DNA from: Chryseobacterium capnotolerans
GTDB lineage: Bacteria > Bacteroidota > Bacteroidia > Flavobacteriales > Weeksellaceae
Reading direction: 5' to 3'
Length of the DNA: 64,000 bases
Assembly: GCF_021278965.1 (NCBI RefSeq)
Contig: NZ_CP065589.1
Coordinates: 873,001-937,000 of the forward strand
Shown here: positions 15,301 through 24,616 of the stretch, piece after piece
Layout of the letters: every line of letters starts with the position of its first letter
Position numbering within the stretch: the first letter of the stretch is position 1
The notes under the pieces: generated by a model
Told to the model about the DNA's origin: nothing
The model's database searches: none
Seen by the model: the letters and a program-made list of their open reading frames with translations, nothing else
Program-made: the position numbers and the translations under genes

Positions 15301-16359
15301 ATGAAAAGACTTTTTCTATCCATAAGCCTTTTAGTTTTATCAAAATTTTCTGCCCAAGGCTGGGCAACCGAAGATCAATACATCCAGAAATTTGCTAAAT
15401 ATGCAGTAGAGGAGATGGAAAAATATAAAATTCCGGCTTCTATTACTCTTGCCCAGGGACTTCTTGAAACAGGAGGCGGGCAAAGCAGATTGGCACAGGA
15501 AGGTAAAAATCACTTCGGAATCAAATGTAAAGAAGATTGGACCGGTAAAACAATGAAACATACGGACGATGCTCCTAATGAATGTTTCCGGGTATATGAC
15601 GATCCAAGACAGTCTTACGAAGATCACTCCATATTTTTATCTACCAGAAAATATTATCAGAACCTTTTCAATCTGGATATGAAGGACTACAGAGCGTGGG
15701 CATATGGTTTGAAAAAAGCAGGGTATGCTACCAATCCGCGCTATGCTTCCATATTAATCACTAAAATTGAAAAGTATAAACTATACGAATACGACAATAC
15801 GAATTCTAATGAAGTGTTGTACGCAGTTCTTAAAATGTACCCGGATCTGAAAGACGACAGAACTTTCATGGCACAATTGGAGCCTGGAAAGGCAACAAAA
15901 AAAACGAAAGAACCGGTGACCGTAGAAGTTCCTTATAAGCAAACCTCTTACGCACAACAGCAGAAAAGAGTAGAGAGAATCAAAACAAAAGCTGAGATTC
16001 TGAACTCTATTCTCATCAAAAGTCATCCTAATGACGGGTTGAAATATATTGTGATTCCTGAAGATACCGATGTCAGATTTATTGCCAATAAATTCAAGGT
16101 TAGCGAAAGCCGTCTGATGAAGTGGAATGAACTGGAAAATGAAACACTGAAGAAAAATGATATCGTCTTCCTTGAATCTAAAAATTCCTCAGGAAATACA
16201 GCCACTTACAAAGCAATGTCAGGAGATGACATGCATGCTATTGCTCAGAAATTCGGGATCAAATTACATAAATTATATGCTAAAAACAGAATGGATGAAG
16301 GACAACAGCCATCTGCAGGACAGCTGATTTATCTGATTGATAAGAAACCAAGAAACTAA
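15301..16359 (+). CDS. Secreted N-acetylglucosaminidase (GH73) with LysM domains
   Basis: Starting at the ATG at 15301, the product has a signal peptide ending KFSAQ; an upstream TTG at 15292 adds three residues and is less likely. The glucosaminidase domain covers about residues 20-160, with PASITLAQGLLETGGGQS holding the catalytic glutamate, then NHFGIKC and YATNPRYASIL. Two LysM-like peptidoglycan-binding segments follow in the C-terminal third (IPEDTDVRFIANKFKVSES and AMSGDDMHAIAQKFGI). It should cleave glycan strands of peptidoglycan in the periplasm during growth or division. It lies between the PLP enzyme and hemL genes. Confidence 0.92.
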   Translation: MKRLFLSISLLVLSKFSAQGWATEDQYIQKFAKYAVEEMEKYKIPASITLAQGLLETGGGQSRLAQEGKNHFGIKCKEDWTGKTMKHTDDAPNECFRVYDDPRQSYEDHSIFLSTRKYYQNLFNLDMKDYRAWAYGLKKAGYATNPRYASILITKIEKYKLYEYDNTNSNEVLYAVLKMYPDLKDDRTFMAQLEPGKATKKTKEPVTVEVPYKQTSYAQQQKRVERIKTKAEILNSILIKSHPNDGLKYIVIPEDTDVRFIANKFKVSESRLMKWNELENETLKKNDIVFLESKNSSGNTATYKAMSGDDMHAIAQKFGIKLHKLYAKNRMDEGQQPSAGQLIYLIDKKPRN

Positions 16360-16433
16360 TTTAATTTTTTGTTGAGAGTTTATCGTTGACACTTAACCGC
16401 CAACCAGTAACTGTCAACCAACGACAAATATAT

Positions 16434-17723
16434 ATGAAGTATCAAAGAAGTTCGGCTTTATTTGATGAAGCCTACAAATACATTCCGGGAGGAGTAAACT
16501 CTCCGGTGAGAGCATTCAAATCCGTGGGAGGTGTTCCTGTTTTCATGAAATCTGCAAAAGGTGCTTACCTTACTGATGCCGATGATAATACGTATATCGA
16601 TTACATCAACTCATGGGGACCCGCTATTTTAGGGCACACCCATCCTGAAGTATTGGAAGAGCTGAAGATCCAGGCAGAAAAAGGATTTTCGTTCGGGGCT
16701 CCTACAGAATTGGAAACTGAAATTGCTAAATTCATCATCGAAAACGTTCCGAATATCGATCAGATCAGAATGGTTTCTTCAGGAACAGAAGCATGTATGA
16801 GCGCTGTAAGACTGGCAAGAGGATATACGAAAAGAGATAAGATTGTCAAGTTTGAAGGATGCTATCACGGACATTCAGATTCATTTCTGATTAAAGCGGG
16901 AAGCGGAGCTGCTACTTTTGGTAATCCAAATTCGCCAGGAGTAACAGAAGGTACTGCTAAAGATACTCTACTAGCCCGTTATAATGATTTTGAACAGGTT
17001 CAGGATTTATTCCGTCACAATCCGGGAGAAATTGCTGCGGTTATTATTGAGCCGGTTGCCGGAAATATGGGCTGTGTATTGCCTGAGAATGACTTCTTAC
17101 AAAACTTAAGAAAGATCTGTGATGAAAACGGAGCTTTATTGATTTTTGATGAGGTGATGACAGGGTTCAGATTAGCATTCGGTGGAGCACAGGAACTTTT
17201 TAATGTAAAAGCTGACCTGGTTACTTATGGAAAAGTAATCGGAGGTGGACTTCCAGTGGGCGCTTTTGCGGGAAGAAATGAAATCATGGATCACCTGGCT
17301 CCAAAAGGAGGAGTATATCAGGCTGGAACATTAAGTGGAAATCCGTTAGCTATGAGAGCTGGATTAAAAACACTTCAGCTGATTAAAAACGATCCTGAAT
17401 TCTTTAACAGGTTAAGCAAAACAACCCAAACGCTGGATCTTGAAATCGGAAAGATTTTGAATGAAAAAGGAATCGCTCATAAAATCAACAGAAAAGGGTC
17501 TATGATGTCTGTATTCTTCCATACCAACAGAGTTTCAAACTTTGATGAAGCACAGGAAGCGAATCATTCATTGTTCAACAATTTCTTCCATCAGATGCTT
17601 CAGAATGGAGTGTATCTACCGCCAAGCGGTTATGAAACCTACTTTATCAGTGATGCTATCAAGGAAAAAGAAATTGATATGACACTGGAAGCTGTTAGAA
17701 AATTTGAATATTCCAACTTATAA
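16434..17723 (+). CDS. hemL: Glutamate-1-semialdehyde 2,1-aminomutase
   Basis: From the ATG at 16434 the 429-residue protein begins [28 protein letters not shown], the standard HemL opening. A longer in-frame start at 16386 has no family support. It includes [16 protein letters not shown], the [11 protein letters not shown] segment, [13 protein letters not shown] and [15 protein letters not shown], where the Lys binds PLP. It converts glutamate-1-semialdehyde to 5-aminolevulinate in the C5 route of heme synthesis. Cytosolic dimer. It is followed by a strong terminator, with no other heme genes near. Confidence 0.96.
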   Translation: MKYQRSSALFDEAYKYIPGGVNSPVRAFKSVGGVPVFMKSAKGAYLTDADDNTYIDYINSWGPAILGHTHPEVLEELKIQAEKGFSFGAPTELETEIAKFIIENVPNIDQIRMVSSGTEACMSAVRLARGYTKRDKIVKFEGCYHGHSDSFLIKAGSGAATFGNPNSPGVTEGTAKDTLLARYNDFEQVQDLFRHNPGEIAAVIIEPVAGNMGCVLPENDFLQNLRKICDENGALLIFDEVMTGFRLAFGGAQELFNVKADLVTYGKVIGGGLPVGAFAGRNEIMDHLAPKGGVYQAGTLSGNPLAMRAGLKTLQLIKNDPEFFNRLSKTTQTLDLEIGKILNEKGIAHKINRKGSMMSVFFHTNRVSNFDEAQEANHSLFNNFFHQMLQNGVYLPPSGYETYFISDAIKEKEIDMTLEAVRKFEYSNL

Positions 17724-17727
17724 ATAA

Positions 17728-17761
17728 CAAGAGACTGTCTCAAAAGGCAGTCTCTTGTTTT
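17728..17761 (+). terminator. Intrinsic terminator after hemL
   Basis: CAAGAGACTG and CAGTCTCTTG form a perfect 10-bp stem, followed by a short T-run. Confidence 0.88.
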
Positions 17762-17780
17762 GTATCTATAATTAAATCTA

Positions 17781-18134
17781 TTAAGCAAAACCATAACAGA
17801 ATAAGCACATCCATCGTCCTTCCTTATTGGCCGCCTCGGCATCAAAGATATAGAGACCTTTACTTTCTATATATTCTCTTTGACTTTGCTTGTCACCTCC
17901 AGAAATATCATTAATATAGATGATGGTGCCATCCTGTTCCATTCCATATAAAGTGTTTCCTTTTTCTGTAAGTTCCGCACGGGTTAATCTGGGAGGCAAT
18001 AATCCATCAATGGTTAAAACGTCCTTTTTTGCAGTAATGTCAAGAGTTGCTTTAGGAGCAGCTGTGTTGATCCCTGTTTGGGCAAATACAATAGAAGTTG
18101 CACACACTGAAATAATACTGATAATTTTTTTCAT
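17781..18134 (-). CDS. Small secreted protein of tandem paralog pair, intact copy
   Basis: The ATG at 18134 gives a 117-residue protein with a signal peptide (MKKIISIISVCATSIVFAQ). The mature start is TGINTAAPKATLDI, a common opening of Chryseobacterium surface proteins. Later come PPRLTRAELTEKG and EGRWMCLFCYGF with two cysteines. The open frame extends upstream into the neighbouring copy, but the signal peptide fixes the start. Function is unknown. It lies downstream of a near-identical paralog, an evident tandem duplication. Confidence 0.75.
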   Translation of the reverse strand: MKKIISIISVCATSIVFAQTGINTAAPKATLDITAKKDVLTIDGLLPPRLTRAELTEKGNTLYGMEQDGTIIYINDISGGDKQSQREYIESKGLYIFDAEAANKEGRWMCLFCYGFA

Positions 18135-18183
18135 ATTTTTTTCAAAGGTAAATTTATAATCCAATCTCTTTTTTATTAGTTGA

Positions 18184-18536
18184 TTAAAGAACAGCGTAAC
18201 AATATAAGCACATCCATCTTCCTTCTTTGTTCGCCGCCTCGGCATCGAAGATATAAAGTCCTTTACCTTCAATATATTCTCTTTGGCTTTGTTGGTCACC
18301 TCCGGAAGCATCATTAATGTATATGATGGCACCATCCTGTTCAGTTCCATATAAAGTATTGCCTTTTTCTGTAAGTTCTGCTCGGGTCAATCTTGGAGGT
18401 AATAAGCCCTCAATTGCTAAAGCATTTTTTTAGCGGTAACATCCAGGGTGGCCTTAGGGTTTTCAGTGTTAATACCTACTTGCGAAAATGCAATAGATGC
18501 CGTACCGATTAAAATTAAACTAATCAATTTTTTCAT
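18184..18536 (-). pseudogene. Small secreted protein of tandem paralog pair, frame-disrupted copy
   Basis: From the ATG at 18536 the reading gives a signal peptide (MKKLISLILIGTASIAFSQ) and VGINTENPKATLDVTAKK. It then stops because the T-run at 18425-18431 (A-run on the coding strand) has seven bases where eight restore the frame. With the extra base the product is 117 residues, exactly the length of the paralog, and continues ...NALAIEGLLPPRLTRAELTEKG. The remaining C-terminal half is intact. Either a recent frameshift, slippage-based switching or a sequence error; ten similar breaks in the window favour error. Confidence 0.75.
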
Positions 18537-18793
18537 GTTTTTTTCTTACAAATATAAATTATACGAAAAAAAATAAAGCTCATGTTTTATTACTTGATAT
18601 GTATTGAAAGCTATGGTTTATAGTTTAATAATATTTATATAAGAAGTTATTTTAATGAGAAAATAATTAATAATGTATTATTGTAAGGATTTTTATTACA
18701 ATGGTAAAAAAATATAAATGATACAGATTTTGTAATAAACCATACACTTTGTTCAGGGCACTTCTTTTTAATTTTGTCATAAATAGATTGGAA

Positions 18794-20128
18794 ATGAAGA
18801 CTTCAGACAATAATATGTCCCGTAAGGATTTTATCAGAAATTCAGCATTGGCAATGGCAGGATTAACTTTAATACCGAATATCATGACAGCATCTCCGTT
18901 TTTGGATGAGAAAAACAGTTTAGCAAAAGGAAAATTGAGCCTTAAAAATGTTCGTCTGGAAACTGGTTTTGAATATGATGAAGGCGAAGTTTCTGCTACT
19001 AAGACAGATTTATTTTATGTAGAAGTTGAAAACGGAAAAATTACGAAGATTACCCCCAATCAACCCAATGTAAAAGCTATAGATGCCAAAGGATTATTGA
19101 TGCTCCCTGCATTTAAAGATATGCACATTCATTTGGACAAAACTTTCTATGGAGACAAATGGCAGGCAGTAAGAAAAAGGTCAGGTGGGATAAAGGGAAT
19201 GATAGAGCTGGAGCAGAAAATGCTTCCGGAAATGCTTAAAAACTCTACATTCAAGGCTGAAAAGTTGATTGAGTTGCTGCAATCAAAAGGAACTTCCTTT
19301 GCAAGAAGCCACGTCAATATTGAACCTACTTCCAAACTTCAGTCCTTAAAAAATCTACAGAAAGCTTTAGACCATAAAAAGAATAGTTTCGGAGCAGAAC
19401 TGGTAGCTTTTCCTCAGCATGGAGTGTTTTATACAGACTCAGCACCTTATCTGAAGGAGGCCGCAAAAATGGATATTGATTTTATAGGTGGGGTAGACCC
19501 CTTCAATGTAGATGGCAATATTGAAAAAGTAATGGATTTTACAGTGCAATTAGCTTTAGATAATAAAAAAGGAATTGATATTCACCTTCATGAAACGGGA
19601 GATTCCGGATTGAAAACGGTAGAATATCTTATTGAAAAAGTGAATGAGAACCCATCTTTGAAAGGGAAAACTTATCTCAGCCACTGTTTTATACTGGCAA
19701 AACTGGATGAAGCAAAACAGGAAGATATTGCTGCAAAACTGGCAGAAGCACAGATTGGAATTGTTTCTACCATCCCTTTCGGAAGAATGATTATGCCGAT
19801 TCCTACTTTATACAAACATAACGTGGAAGTACTCACAGGAAATGATAGTATTGTAGACCATTGGAATACTTTCGGAACCGGGAGTGTCCTTCAGAAAGCC
19901 AATTTGATGGCACTGTTGTACGGATATTCAACAGAATTTTTATTATCAAGAAGTTTAAAACTTGCAACAGGAAATATTCTTCCATTGGATGATAAAGGAG
20001 CTCAGCAATGGCCTAAAACAGGTGATAAAGCAAATTTTGTCCTGTTGAATGCAAGCTGTTCTGCTGAGGCGGTATCAAGAATCTCAAAGGTAGAATCATT
20101 GGTACATCAGGGAAATGTAGTTTTTTAA
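18794..20128 (+). CDS. CodA-like amidohydrolase with export signal
   Basis: The chosen ATG at 18794 gives MKTSDNNMSRKDFIRNSALAMAGL..., an RKDF-type signal with a hydrophobic stretch, suggesting export; the start at 18815 is an alternative. Metal-site motifs follow the cytosine deaminase group: DMHIHLDKT (HxH), DIHLHETGDSG, SHCFIL and GNDSIVDHWNTFG, where the Asp corresponds to the metal-binding aspartate. The substrate is not known; cytosine or another cyclic amide or amine is possible. A second CodA-like paralog lacking the signal lies at 21972, with an AraC regulator between. An ankyrin lipoprotein gene follows 17 bp later. Confidence 0.82.
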   Translation: MKTSDNNMSRKDFIRNSALAMAGLTLIPNIMTASPFLDEKNSLAKGKLSLKNVRLETGFEYDEGEVSATKTDLFYVEVENGKITKITPNQPNVKAIDAKGLLMLPAFKDMHIHLDKTFYGDKWQAVRKRSGGIKGMIELEQKMLPEMLKNSTFKAEKLIELLQSKGTSFARSHVNIEPTSKLQSLKNLQKALDHKKNSFGAELVAFPQHGVFYTDSAPYLKEAAKMDIDFIGGVDPFNVDGNIEKVMDFTVQLALDNKKGIDIHLHETGDSGLKTVEYLIEKVNENPSLKGKTYLSHCFILAKLDEAKQEDIAAKLAEAQIGIVSTIPFGRMIMPIPTLYKHNVEVLTGNDSIVDHWNTFGTGSVLQKANLMALLYGYSTEFLLSRSLKLATGNILPLDDKGAQQWPKTGDKANFVLLNASCSAEAVSRISKVESLVHQGNVVF

Positions 20129-20145
20129 ACAAATCATCATTGAAC

Positions 20146-20817
20146 ATGAAGAAAATATTGGTATTTCTTTTAGCATTCGGAAGCCTGAGTGCGTGTCAGG
20201 AGAAATCCGGTGATTTTCCAAACGAAAAGATCATGCAGGAAAAAGACATCATCACTCAGGTAAAGAAAAATAATATTCCGGCTGTAAAATCTGCTCTGGA
20301 AAACGGAACAGATGTAAATACAAGGGATAGAAAAGGACGTTCTTTATTGCTGATGGCAACCATTGAGAAACAAACTGAAATGGCTAAGCTATTGGTTTCT
20401 TATAAAGCAGATGTTAATCTCCAGGATGATCAGCTGGACAGTGCATTTTTATACGCCGGGGCAAGCGGTCAGGCAGAATTGGTTAAATTATATCTGGAAA
20501 ATGGAGCCCGCTTCGATCTGTTTAACCGGTATCATGGAACTGCTTTAATTCCTGCCTGTGAACGCGGTCATGTAGAAACCGTGAAAGTATTGGTTAAAAC
20601 AAAAGATTTCCCGATTAATCATGTGAACAAATTAGGATGGACAGCCTTAATGGAAGCTGTAATTTTAGGAAACGGAACTCAAAAATACCAGGAAATTGTA
20701 CAAATATTGAAGGATAACGGTGCAGACCTTACGATTCCTGATCATGCAGGCAAAACGCCTTTACAGCATGCAGAATCATTAGGGTTTAAAGAAATAGCCC
20801 TGATTTTAAAATCATAA
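20146..20817 (+). CDS. Ankyrin-repeat lipoprotein
   Basis: From the ATG at 20146 the protein has a lipoprotein signal MKKILVFLLAFGSLSAC with Cys17. About five ankyrin repeats follow, including NGTDVNTRDRKGRSLLLMA, KADVNLQDDQLDSAFLYAG and NGADLTIPDHAGKTPLQHA. Ankyrin repeats bind other proteins. The gene is 17 bp from the exported amidohydrolase gene, so the lipoprotein may act with that enzyme in the periplasm; this is inference. Similar ankyrin-enzyme pairs occur with catalase genes in other bacteria. Confidence 0.88.
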   Translation: MKKILVFLLAFGSLSACQEKSGDFPNEKIMQEKDIITQVKKNNIPAVKSALENGTDVNTRDRKGRSLLLMATIEKQTEMAKLLVSYKADVNLQDDQLDSAFLYAGASGQAELVKLYLENGARFDLFNRYHGTALIPACERGHVETVKVLVKTKDFPINHVNKLGWTALMEAVILGNGTQKYQEIVQILKDNGADLTIPDHAGKTPLQHAESLGFKEIALILKS

Positions 20818-20854
20818 AAATTGTAAAGGTTAGGATGATTGTCAATGTAAAATC

Positions 20855-20893
20855 AGCAGTATTCAATTTTATCGAAGATAAAATCTTTGCGCC
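20855..20893. repeat. 39-bp dispersed repeat, copy 2
   Basis: Near-identical to 5273-5311, with TTTTATCG-AAGATAAAATC in the middle. It lies directly after the ankyrin gene. Confidence 0.6.
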
Positions 20894-20956
20894 ATTGCGA
20901 TTTTCCAACATTATCAAGGACATAAAAATTTAGATATATAATTTAGTTGGTGTTTT

Positions 20957-20990
20957 AGCCACAAAGGATTCATTTGTTTCTTTTGTGGCT
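20957..20990 (+). terminator. Hairpin upstream of the AraC gene
   Basis: AGCCACAAA (20957-20965) pairs with TTTGTGGCT (20982-20990), followed by ATTTTAC. It probably ends the amidohydrolase/ankyrin unit. Its position also argues against a translation start inside it for the AraC gene. Confidence 0.6.
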
Positions 20991-21044
20991 ATTTTACTAT
21001 TTTCTCCCGTAAATTTTATTAATTTTAGAAGAAATTCAGGTAGC

Positions 21045-21890
21045 GTGAGTTATCATACAGATCATTTTCCCATTTTAGGAATTCAGGAGTTTAGTGAGAA
21101 TCAGCTTAGCGGCTGTCATTTGTTATTTAATGAACTCTACGGAGCACGTTCTATCGATGATCCTCATAAACACGATTTTTTTATCATCAATCTTTTTGAA
21201 CATGGAGTGGGATCACATACCATAGATTTTACAGAACATCAGGTAAAGGATTATCAGATTCATCTTGTTTTTCCGGATCAGGTACATCAATGGGTGATCG
21301 AAAAAGAGACTGTAGGGTATCAATTAATGATCAGCAGGGATTGGTTTGAAAGCTTTTTACCTTCATTGAGGTTTTCGGCTTCTTATTATCAAAACCACCC
21401 TGTAATTAATCTTTCTAAGGATGTTTTTAAAACATTTTTGTACGAGTTTCAAGCGATTCAAAAAGAATTGAATGGTGAAAAGGTATTTTGGGAACTGATT
21501 CAAAAGAGAAGTGAACTGATCGGTTTGTTGGTGAGTCAAACAGTGGAAGGTGCTTTTAAGGATTTTGAAGTATACAATTCAAATCCGATTATTTCCAAAT
21601 TTTTGCATCTGATTGATGAACATTTCAAAACCGAAAGATCAGTTTCCTTTTATGCCGACAAACTGAATATTTCTGCCAATTATCTGAATATCGTCTGTAA
21701 AAAGAATCTCAATGCTTCGGCATCCTCTCTTATTCAGGACCGTATTTTATTGGAAGCGAAACGTCTTTTGAAAGTATCAGAAATGTCTGTCAAAGATATT
21801 GTATATGATCTTGGGTTCTATGATCATGCCAGTTTTTCAAAATTCTTTAAAATGCAAACGGGGATGACGCCATCCCAATTCAAGGAATAA
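21045..21890 (+). CDS. AraC-family transcriptional regulator
   Basis: The C-terminal 100 residues contain the two helix-turn-helix motifs of AraC proteins (VSFYADKLNISANYLNIVCKK, then VKDIVYDLGFYDHASFSKFFK). The N-terminal part looks like a cupin-type sensor domain (DDPHKHDFFIINLF). The start is uncertain: the frame is open from a GTG at 20985, but that lies in a hairpin; the GTG at 21045 (MSYHTDHFPILGIQEF) fits the expected N-terminus better. It stands between two paralogous amidohydrolase genes and probably controls one or both. The ligand may be a substrate of these enzymes. Confidence 0.87.
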   Translation: MSYHTDHFPILGIQEFSENQLSGCHLLFNELYGARSIDDPHKHDFFIINLFEHGVGSHTIDFTEHQVKDYQIHLVFPDQVHQWVIEKETVGYQLMISRDWFESFLPSLRFSASYYQNHPVINLSKDVFKTFLYEFQAIQKELNGEKVFWELIQKRSELIGLLVSQTVEGAFKDFEVYNSNPIISKFLHLIDEHFKTERSVSFYADKLNISANYLNIVCKKNLNASASSLIQDRILLEAKRLLKVSEMSVKDIVYDLGFYDHASFSKFFKMQTGMTPSQFKE

Positions 21891-21971
21891 TTTATACAAA
21901 ACAAGACATAATTGATACACCGGTTTTCAGAAGAAGCTGGTGTAATTTTGTATTGTTAAAAACATTAAAAC

Positions 21972-23210
21972 ATGCAATTTCCCTATCAATTCACTGCAAA
22001 AGGAAACTATTCCCTTAAAAATGTCCGTCTGGAAACAGGTTTTGAATATGAAAATGAAGAGGTTATCGGAACAAAGACAGACCTTTTCAGTATAGAAATT
22101 GAAGACGGAAAAATTAAATCGGTGAAAGCCAATGACCCTGCTTCAAAAGCGATTGATGCCAAAGGGTATCTGATGCTTCCAGCTTTCAGGGATATGCATA
22201 TTCACCTGGATAAAACATGGTATGGTCTTCCCTGGCAGGCACTTTCTGCTAAAAGAAAAACGGTAAAGGATATGATTGCCTATGAGCAGGAAATCATCCC
22301 TGAGCTATTAAAAACTTCGGTAGAAAGAGCTGAACAGCTTATCAGCCTCCAACAGCATTATGGGGCTCATTTTGCAAGAACCCATTTCAATATTGATCCT
22401 ACATCCGGATTAAAATCATTGGAAAATTTGGAACAGGCCCTTCAAAATAAAAAAGATTCCTTTAAAGCAGAGTTGGTAGCGTTCCCGCAGCATGGAGTGT
22501 ACTATACAGAAACAGCTCCTTTAATGAAAGAAGCTGCGAAGCTAAAAAGTGTAGCTTTTATTGGTGGAGTAGACCCATTTAGCCTTGATGGAAGTATCGA
22601 AAAAGTAATGGATTTTACAGTGCAGTTAGCATTGGATCATCATAAAGGAATTGATATTCATCTGCACGAAGTAGGGGAATCCGGAATGAAGACCATCAAC
22701 TATCTGATTGATAAAGCGATTGAAAATCCTGCGCTTCAAGGGAAAACGTTTGTAAGCCATGCCTTTGCCCTGGCTCATCTTTCTCCAAAAGAAGCTGAGG
22801 AAATCTCAGAAAGGCTGGCTGCCGGAAAAGTAGGCATTGCTTCTTCAGTACCATTTAAAAAGACGATAATGCCAATCCCGACGATGAAAAAACATGGAGT
22901 AAATGTTTTGATTGGAAATGATAACGTTCAGGATTTCTGGAGTACTTTCGGATCGGGAAGTATGTTACAGAAAGCTAACCTGATCGCAGAATTATATGGC
23001 TATGCCACTGAATTTGCCCTGTCAAGAGCATTACAGTTTGCCACACAAAGTATTCTTCCTTTGGATGATAAAGGAAAACAACAATGGCCTAAAGCGGGTG
23101 ATGAAGCTGCTGTAGTTTTAGCAGTTGCTTCATGCTCAGCAGAAGCTGTTTCCAGAATGTCTGATATAAAAGCCCTGATGCACAACGGGAACCTTTTCTG
23201 GAGAAATTAA
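21972..23210 (+). CDS. CodA-like amidohydrolase, cytoplasmic paralog
   Basis: The 412-residue protein is a close paralog of the 18794 gene, sharing SLKNVRLETGFEYE, DMHIHLDKTWYG, VAFPQHGVYYTE, DIHLHEVGESG, GNDNVQDFWSTFG and ASCSAEAVSRMS. It has no signal peptide. The metal ligands of the cytosine-deaminase-like group seem kept (HxH, HLHE, SHAF, GND). It should hydrolyse a C-N bond of a small cyclic substrate in the cytosol. The AraC gene directly upstream suggests induction by the substrate. Two terminators close it. Confidence 0.85.
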   Translation: MQFPYQFTAKGNYSLKNVRLETGFEYENEEVIGTKTDLFSIEIEDGKIKSVKANDPASKAIDAKGYLMLPAFRDMHIHLDKTWYGLPWQALSAKRKTVKDMIAYEQEIIPELLKTSVERAEQLISLQQHYGAHFARTHFNIDPTSGLKSLENLEQALQNKKDSFKAELVAFPQHGVYYTETAPLMKEAAKLKSVAFIGGVDPFSLDGSIEKVMDFTVQLALDHHKGIDIHLHEVGESGMKTINYLIDKAIENPALQGKTFVSHAFALAHLSPKEAEEISERLAAGKVGIASSVPFKKTIMPIPTMKKHGVNVLIGNDNVQDFWSTFGSGSMLQKANLIAELYGYATEFALSRALQFATQSILPLDDKGKQQWPKAGDEAAVVLAVASCSAEAVSRMSDIKALMHNGNLFWRN

Positions 23211-23254
23211 ATCTTACGTAGTATATATTTTTTATACACTTGTTTTTTGTGAAT

Positions 23255-23287
23255 CAGCCATCGGAAGTTTTTTCGGTGGCTGTTTTT
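23255..23287 (+). terminator. Intrinsic terminator after the second amidohydrolase
   Basis: CAGCCATCG and CGGTGGCTG form a stem with one wobble, followed by five T. Confidence 0.75.
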
Positions 23288-23295
23288 ATATAACG

Positions 23296-23331
23296 AAAAA
23301 GCCATCAGAAATTTTCTGATGGCTTTTTTTA
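23296..23331. terminator. Bidirectional terminator
   Basis: GCCATCAGAAA and TTTTCTGATGGC form a near-perfect stem with an A-run before and a T-run after. It serves the minus-strand beta-helix lipoprotein gene and backs up the plus-strand one. Confidence 0.85.
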
Positions 23332-23350
23332 TTTGAAATGAAGAAACTAG

Positions 23351-24571
23351 TTATTGTAAAGCTGCTAAAAGGTTTACTCCATCTACCGTAGCCCAAGCTC
23401 CCGGTACTAGAGAAACTTTTGTAACAGTACCATTAGTGAATGTTTTAGCTCCATTTGGACTGAAGGCATACCCCCAAACTCCAAGGTTATCAGAATTTAA
23501 ATAGGCAAGAGGTTCTACTTTTATTTTACCTGTATTTACCTGGCTTGTTTCTGTTGCAGCATCTTGAATCAATACGCTATAAGCTTTTTGTGTTCCGATA
23601 TTTTTATAACCACTTGCATAAACATTAGAGAAGATTCCTGTTCCTTGCTTTTTAAACTGGATTGCAGTAATTTCTGGGGAATTTGCTGTTTCTGGAAGTG
23701 TGTTGGCATCTCTGATTAATGTAATATTTGAAATTTTTGGGGCTACATTATCAGCATTACCAGAAGCTTCAATCTCCATTCCGAAGTTTCCTGTACCTGT
23801 TTGGAATGCATACCAATTAGTGTTGTTTTGACCACTCCAAGCATCTTGCCAGTCAAAAGAGTCATCAAAGTTCCCATAAGAAACAAGGTTTTTAGCACTC
23901 ACTGTCCCACCGAAGAATTCATAACCATCATCTGTTCCTTTGTAAGTAACAAGGTTTTCTAATATAGTTCCTGCTCCAACTGCATAAAAAGTCATAGAAT
24001 TGGTTTCTGAAGTACCATCACCGATTTTCTTTCCGGCATATTCTACTCTTACAAATTTCATTGTACCTGAGTTTGAATTTGGATCTGTTCCACCATAGTA
24101 TACATTGTTTCCATCCTCAGAAAGCGCTTGCGCATTTCCATTAATTGCTTTGATTGGAGCGTTTCCGTAAAGTGTAATACCTCCCCAATCTCCTGGAGTT
24201 TTAGTAGATGTTGTAAATACAATCGGTTCAGATGCTGTACCTACTGCATTAATCTTTCCGTCTTGAAGAATTACAAGTCCACTTGTTTTAGTTGTAGTAA
24301 CATTGAAAGTTGCTCCGGCTTCAATAGTGATGGTAGCATCATTGGTTACTTTTACAATTCCATCTAATGTATAGTTGCCTTTTTTAATAAGGATATTTTT
24401 TGAAATAGTACCTGATAATGTTCCGCTTCCGCTTAAAACACCTTCAGTTGTTCCTGGAGTAGTAACTGTAGTACCGTCTCCTAGGCCATCATTTACCTCG
24501 ATAGTACATGAATTTAAGGCTAATGTTAACACGGCTGTTAACGATAATAATGATAAAACTCTTCTTTTCAT
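23351..24571 (-). CDS. Beta-helix-like surface lipoprotein partnered with TonB receptor
   Basis: The 406-residue protein has a lipoprotein signal ending ALNSC (Cys22). A Thr/Gly-rich stretch follows, then repeated short beta strands such as TITIEAGATFNV, GITLYGNAPIKAI, MKFVRVEYAGKK and TYKGTDDGYEFFGGTV. These suggest a right-handed parallel beta-helix. Proteins of this type are common in Bacteroidota and often misnamed in databases. It lies 45 bp downstream of a TonB-dependent receptor gene on the same strand, so it is probably its surface-exposed partner. The ligand is unknown. Confidence 0.75.
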   Translation of the reverse strand: MKRRVLSLLSLTAVLTLALNSCTIEVNDGLGDGTTVTTPGTTEGVLSGSGTLSGTISKNILIKKGNYTLDGIVKVTNDATITIEAGATFNVTTTKTSGLVILQDGKINAVGTASEPIVFTTSTKTPGDWGGITLYGNAPIKAINGNAQALSEDGNNVYYGGTDPNSNSGTMKFVRVEYAGKKIGDGTSETNSMTFYAVGAGTILENLVTYKGTDDGYEFFGGTVSAKNLVSYGNFDDSFDWQDAWSGQNNTNWYAFQTGTGNFGMEIEASGNADNVAPKISNITLIRDANTLPETANSPEITAIQFKKQGTGIFSNVYASGYKNIGTQKAYSVLIQDAATETSQVNTGKIKVEPLAYLNSDNLGVWGYAFSPNGAKTFTNGTVTKVSLVPGAWATVDGVNLLAALQ

Positions 24572-24616
24572 TTTTATACTTTTTTATACTTTATTTTTAT
24601 TTTTTTGACTAATTTA

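Noticed and set aside
20140..20145. TTG start for the ankyrin lipoprotein
   Set aside because: It adds only two residues, and the ATG at 20146 gives a standard lipoprotein signal.
24128..24367. Plus-strand frame opposite the beta-helix gene rich in Cys and Ser
   Set aside because: It is a shadow of the real minus-strand gene; composition follows the codon pattern of that gene.
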